Shown: positions 39,877 to 41,553 of the stretch, piece after piece
Position numbering within the stretch: position 1 is the first letter of the stretch
How the letters are laid out: each line of letters opens with the position of its first letter
Assembly: GCA_015228925.1 (NCBI GenBank)
Contig: JADGCQ010000001.1
Span: 9,116 to 50,668 of the forward strand
DNA from: Magnetococcales bacterium
GTDB taxonomy: Bacteria > Pseudomonadota > Magnetococcia > Magnetococcales > UBA8363
Direction: 5' to 3'
Length of the DNA: 41,553 bases
Notes under the pieces: model-generated
The model's database searches: none
What the model saw: the letters and a program-made list of their open reading frames with translations, nothing else
What the model was told of the DNA's origin: nothing
Translations under genes and position numbers: made by a program

Positions 39877-39906
39877 GGTGGAAAGTCATTCAAGGTGGAA
39901 AGTCAT
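39873..39906. repeat. Tandem 17-bp direct repeat, candidate operator
   Basis: Two perfect adjoining copies of tcaaggtggaaagtcat (39873-39889 and 39890-39906) lie in the gap between xre and the small membrane-protein gene. One copy runs into the -35 box of the candidate promoter. Such tandem sites next to a small Xre regulator fit an operator, though binding is inferred. Confidence 0.7.
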
Positions 39907-39925
39907 GAAACATTTTTTGTGGCAA

Positions 39926-40159
39926 TCAAATCCGCGCTTGATTGATTATTTCTTGTAATTCCTTCTCTGATGTGGGAGATAATTGAAAAAAATCAGTAAT
40001 TTTCTTGCCCCACCCTTCTGGGATTTTTACTCGCCCCATCTCAACAGAACAAATGAAAGCCGGAGTAACTCTCATATGATCAGCCATCTCAGAAAGCCGA
40101 ATTGCTCGGTCAATGCGGATTTTGCGGACCATACGTCCAAATGGTGTCAGTTGATCCAT
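39926..40159 (-). CDS. Small Xre-family helix-turn-helix regulator
   Basis: The 77-residue protein is essentially one HTH_3-type domain: FGRMVRKIRIDRAIRLSEMADHMRVTPAFICSVEMGRVKIPEGW. The ATG at 40159 (MDQLTPFG) is chosen because AAGGAAG lies at proper distance; a longer reading from 40231 would overlap the upstream gene. It likely binds operators in the element, with the tandem repeat about 20 bases past its stop as the best local candidate. Confidence 0.85.
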   Translation of the reverse strand: MDQLTPFGRMVRKIRIDRAIRLSEMADHMRVTPAFICSVEMGRVKIPEGWGKKITDFFQLSPTSEKELQEIINQARI

Positions 40160-40175
40160 GATTACTTCCTTTTGA

Positions 40176-40400
40176 TCAGACGAAACAGACCGGGGCGTTA
40201 TTTGCGGCTTTGACTTTGACGGCTTTCCCATCCTTGATGGTTACGGAGTCCCCAACTTTAATGCTCTGGTCATTCTGGACTTCATACATTCCTTTTTGAG
40301 TGGCGATTTTCATCCGTTCCGGCCCAATGGAAAACACGACACCACGGAGAGCAACCTTTCCCGCGATCAATGCTTGCAATTCTGCCAATGGATTTGCCAT
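40176..40400 (-). CDS. Small beta-barrel-like hypothetical element protein
   Basis: The 74-residue protein (MANPLAELQALIAGKVALRG...) has an N-terminal helix and then beta strands with VGDSVTIKDGKAVKV, similar to small SH3/OB-like barrels encoded beside phage structural genes. The ATG at 40400 has GGGGGA upstream and lies 19 bases after the tail-like gene. No family is named with confidence. Confidence 0.6.
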   Translation of the reverse strand: MANPLAELQALIAGKVALRGVVFSIGPERMKIATQKGMYEVQNDQSIKVGDSVTIKDGKAVKVKAANNAPVCFV

Positions 40401-40419
40401 GCGATCCCCCAACTGGAAA

Positions 40420-41553
40420 TTATATTGAAGCTTCAAACAAAACTATCTGTGATTCGTAATACCTTACAATTTCAAGAGATGTTACGATGTGGGTTTGGTT
40501 CGCATCATGAGTGACGCCCGTGATCTTTCCACGCCATGATTTTCCAAACAATGCGTCATGGACTTCAACAAGCTGCCCAGGCATAAACCCAGGCCGATGG
40601 ATGCAGGTCAGTGATACCTCTTGCAGCGATTCCCCACTGTCAATCTCAGCTTGCCCCCTGGACCGCTTGGCCAATTCGGTCGTCAAAAGCGGATCGGTAA
40701 TATCTTCCCCGGAAAACTCCCCATCCCCGCGCTGGCAAATAAGTTCTCCAGCCCCCAAACCATCCAAGAACGAACCACCGAACCGAGTAAGAATTGGAAA
40801 AACATCTATATCGAAACTTGCATATTCTGCAAATTTCGCCACCGCTTGTGCGGCAGAGGAAACCAACGTAACTCTTGCCTTGGCAATCGGTTTGTAGCTG
40901 TTTTTATAGGTTGGCACAGGCATCCTCTCTGCCAAGATCGTTCTTTTATTCGCTAACAAGGTGAGATTCCCAAGGTTTCCACTTGTCCATGAAAACTGCT
41001 TGATTGAATCTACTGGCCGATCTAGCGTGACAGAATTTGCGTTTGAGAATGTTATCTCATGCACTGTTTCTGAATCAATCATCCGGTAGTCAAATGGCGA
41101 AGTTAACGCCCACACGGTGGCGTGAGAATAATAATTCACACGCGCAATGCCCACGCCAGAATATTCAGCCACCACGGATTTTCTGTCTGCGCTTAAAGAT
41201 AAACTACCAAGGCCGCGCCCTATCCAGATATAATTCTCTATTTGATAGGATTGTTTATTCAATGTGGCGACGTTGGTGTTTGAGAATGTTACATCCTGAG
41301 AGAATTTTATATTTCTTTCACCAACAAAACGCATATTCCCATCAGAGTACATTGGATCTTCAAGATTGACGCCATCATCCTTAAACACCAGTATATAGAC
41401 CGTATCGCCAGGAAAGAAAGTCGTTCGTCCACCATTAAAACCATCGCGCCTTGAATCAACTTCGGCAGAAATGGATTTTGATGCGGATTCGCTTCGGATT
41501 ACAACTTTGTCAACCCTGGACGGAAAAATGTGATTCTCAGTGCATGACAGGTT
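40420..41553 (-). CDS. Phage tail/virion-like protein, C-terminal part (runs off right edge)
   Basis: The minus-strand frame is open from the window edge to a stop at 40420, giving 377 visible residues with no fixed start; the GTG at 41388 is internal because the frame continues upstream (TTFFPGDTVYILVF). Two beta-rich repeats of 79 residues (237 bp) begin with VTFSNTN and ITFSNAN. The C-terminal part (FGGSFLDGLGAGELI, GEFSGEDITDPLLTTELAKRSRGQAEI, FMPGQLVEVHDALFGKSWRGKITGV) looks like tail or baseplate proteins by style and by position. Assignment to a specific virion part is not possible here. Confidence 0.6.
   Translation of the reverse strand, partial: NLSCTENHIFPSRVDKVVIRSESASKSISAEVDSRRDGFNGGRTTFFPGDTVYILVFKDDGVNLEDPMYSDGNMRFVGERNIKFSQDVTFSNTNVATLNKQSYQIENYIWIGRGLGSLSLSADRKSVVAEYSGVGIARVNYYSHATVWALTSPFDYRMIDSETVHEITFSNANSVTLDRPVDSIKQFSWTSGNLGNLTLLANKRTILAERMPVPTYKNSYKPIAKARVTLVSSAAQAVAKFAEYASFDIDVFPILTRFGGSFLDGLGAGELICQRGDGEFSGEDITDPLLTTELAKRSRGQAEIDSGESLQEVSLTCIHRPGFMPGQLVEVHDALFGKSWRGKITGVTHDANQTHIVTSLEIVRYYESQIVLFEASI

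Overview
The window reads as part of the chromosome of a Gram-negative bacterium, most likely a deep-branching proteobacterium. Signs of an outer membrane are Lnt (lipoprotein maturation) and two giant repeat-rich surface or secreted proteins. The gene order PhoH - 7TM-HD (PgpH/YqfF type) - YbeY - Lnt, a homodimeric-type pyruvate dehydrogenase operon and a CCDC90/DUF1640 coiled-coil protein would suit Magnetococcia or a relative. That placement is inference and is not proven by anything in the sequence.

Left part (1-8880): the N-terminal part of a giant DUF4347 protein runs off the left edge. Next to it, on the same strand, lies a complete pyruvate dehydrogenase operon (aceE-aceF-lpd, read right to left). 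A divergent gene encodes a periplasmic single-heme Tll0287-like (DUF3365) protein.

Accessory island (8931-12500): three tightly packed plus-strand genes encode a RecF/OLD-like ATPase, a DUF4276 protein with TOPRIM-like acidic motifs, and an Rpn-type PD-(D/E)XK nuclease with a DUF4351 tail. They face a minus-strand brnT-brnA toxin-antitoxin pair. Together they look like a compact defence module set between housekeeping operons. A 26-bp exact copy of lnt coding sequence sits in the non-coding gap inside this island.

Housekeeping block (12592-21769, all minus strand): DUF1640 protein, a cyclic-nucleotide-binding protein without a DNA-binding domain, then rsmD-coaD-miaB-phoH-pgpH-ybeY-lnt. Many junctions overlap by 4-53 nt, which suggests one or two translationally coupled operons for rRNA/tRNA modification, CoA synthesis, ribosome maturation, nucleotide signalling and lipoprotein acylation.

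Envelope block (21984-31731): a flavin-reductase-like protein and a polytopic YfhO-like membrane protein on the plus strand converge with a TPR-glycosyltransferase-like protein. A 1696-residue FecR/Ig-like/VCBS protein with a Pro-Glu-Thr minisatellite follows on the minus strand.

Mobile element (32103 to the right edge): the 3' half of a tRNA-Arg(CCT) gene, still followed by its own terminator, marks the left junction of an integrated prophage or island. The visible cargo is a full-length NAD-dependent DNA ligase, a zinc-ribbon/pentapeptide-repeat fusion, a stand-alone C-terminal part of class II ribonucleotide reductase (NrdJb-like), a tandem duplication of a small orphan gene, other small orphans, dCTP deaminase, a ParB-like protein, a small Xre regulator with a candidate tandem-repeat operator nearby, and a tail-like protein running off the right edge. 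The cargo points to phage control of dNTP supply and DNA joining. No integrase, capsid or terminase gene is in view.
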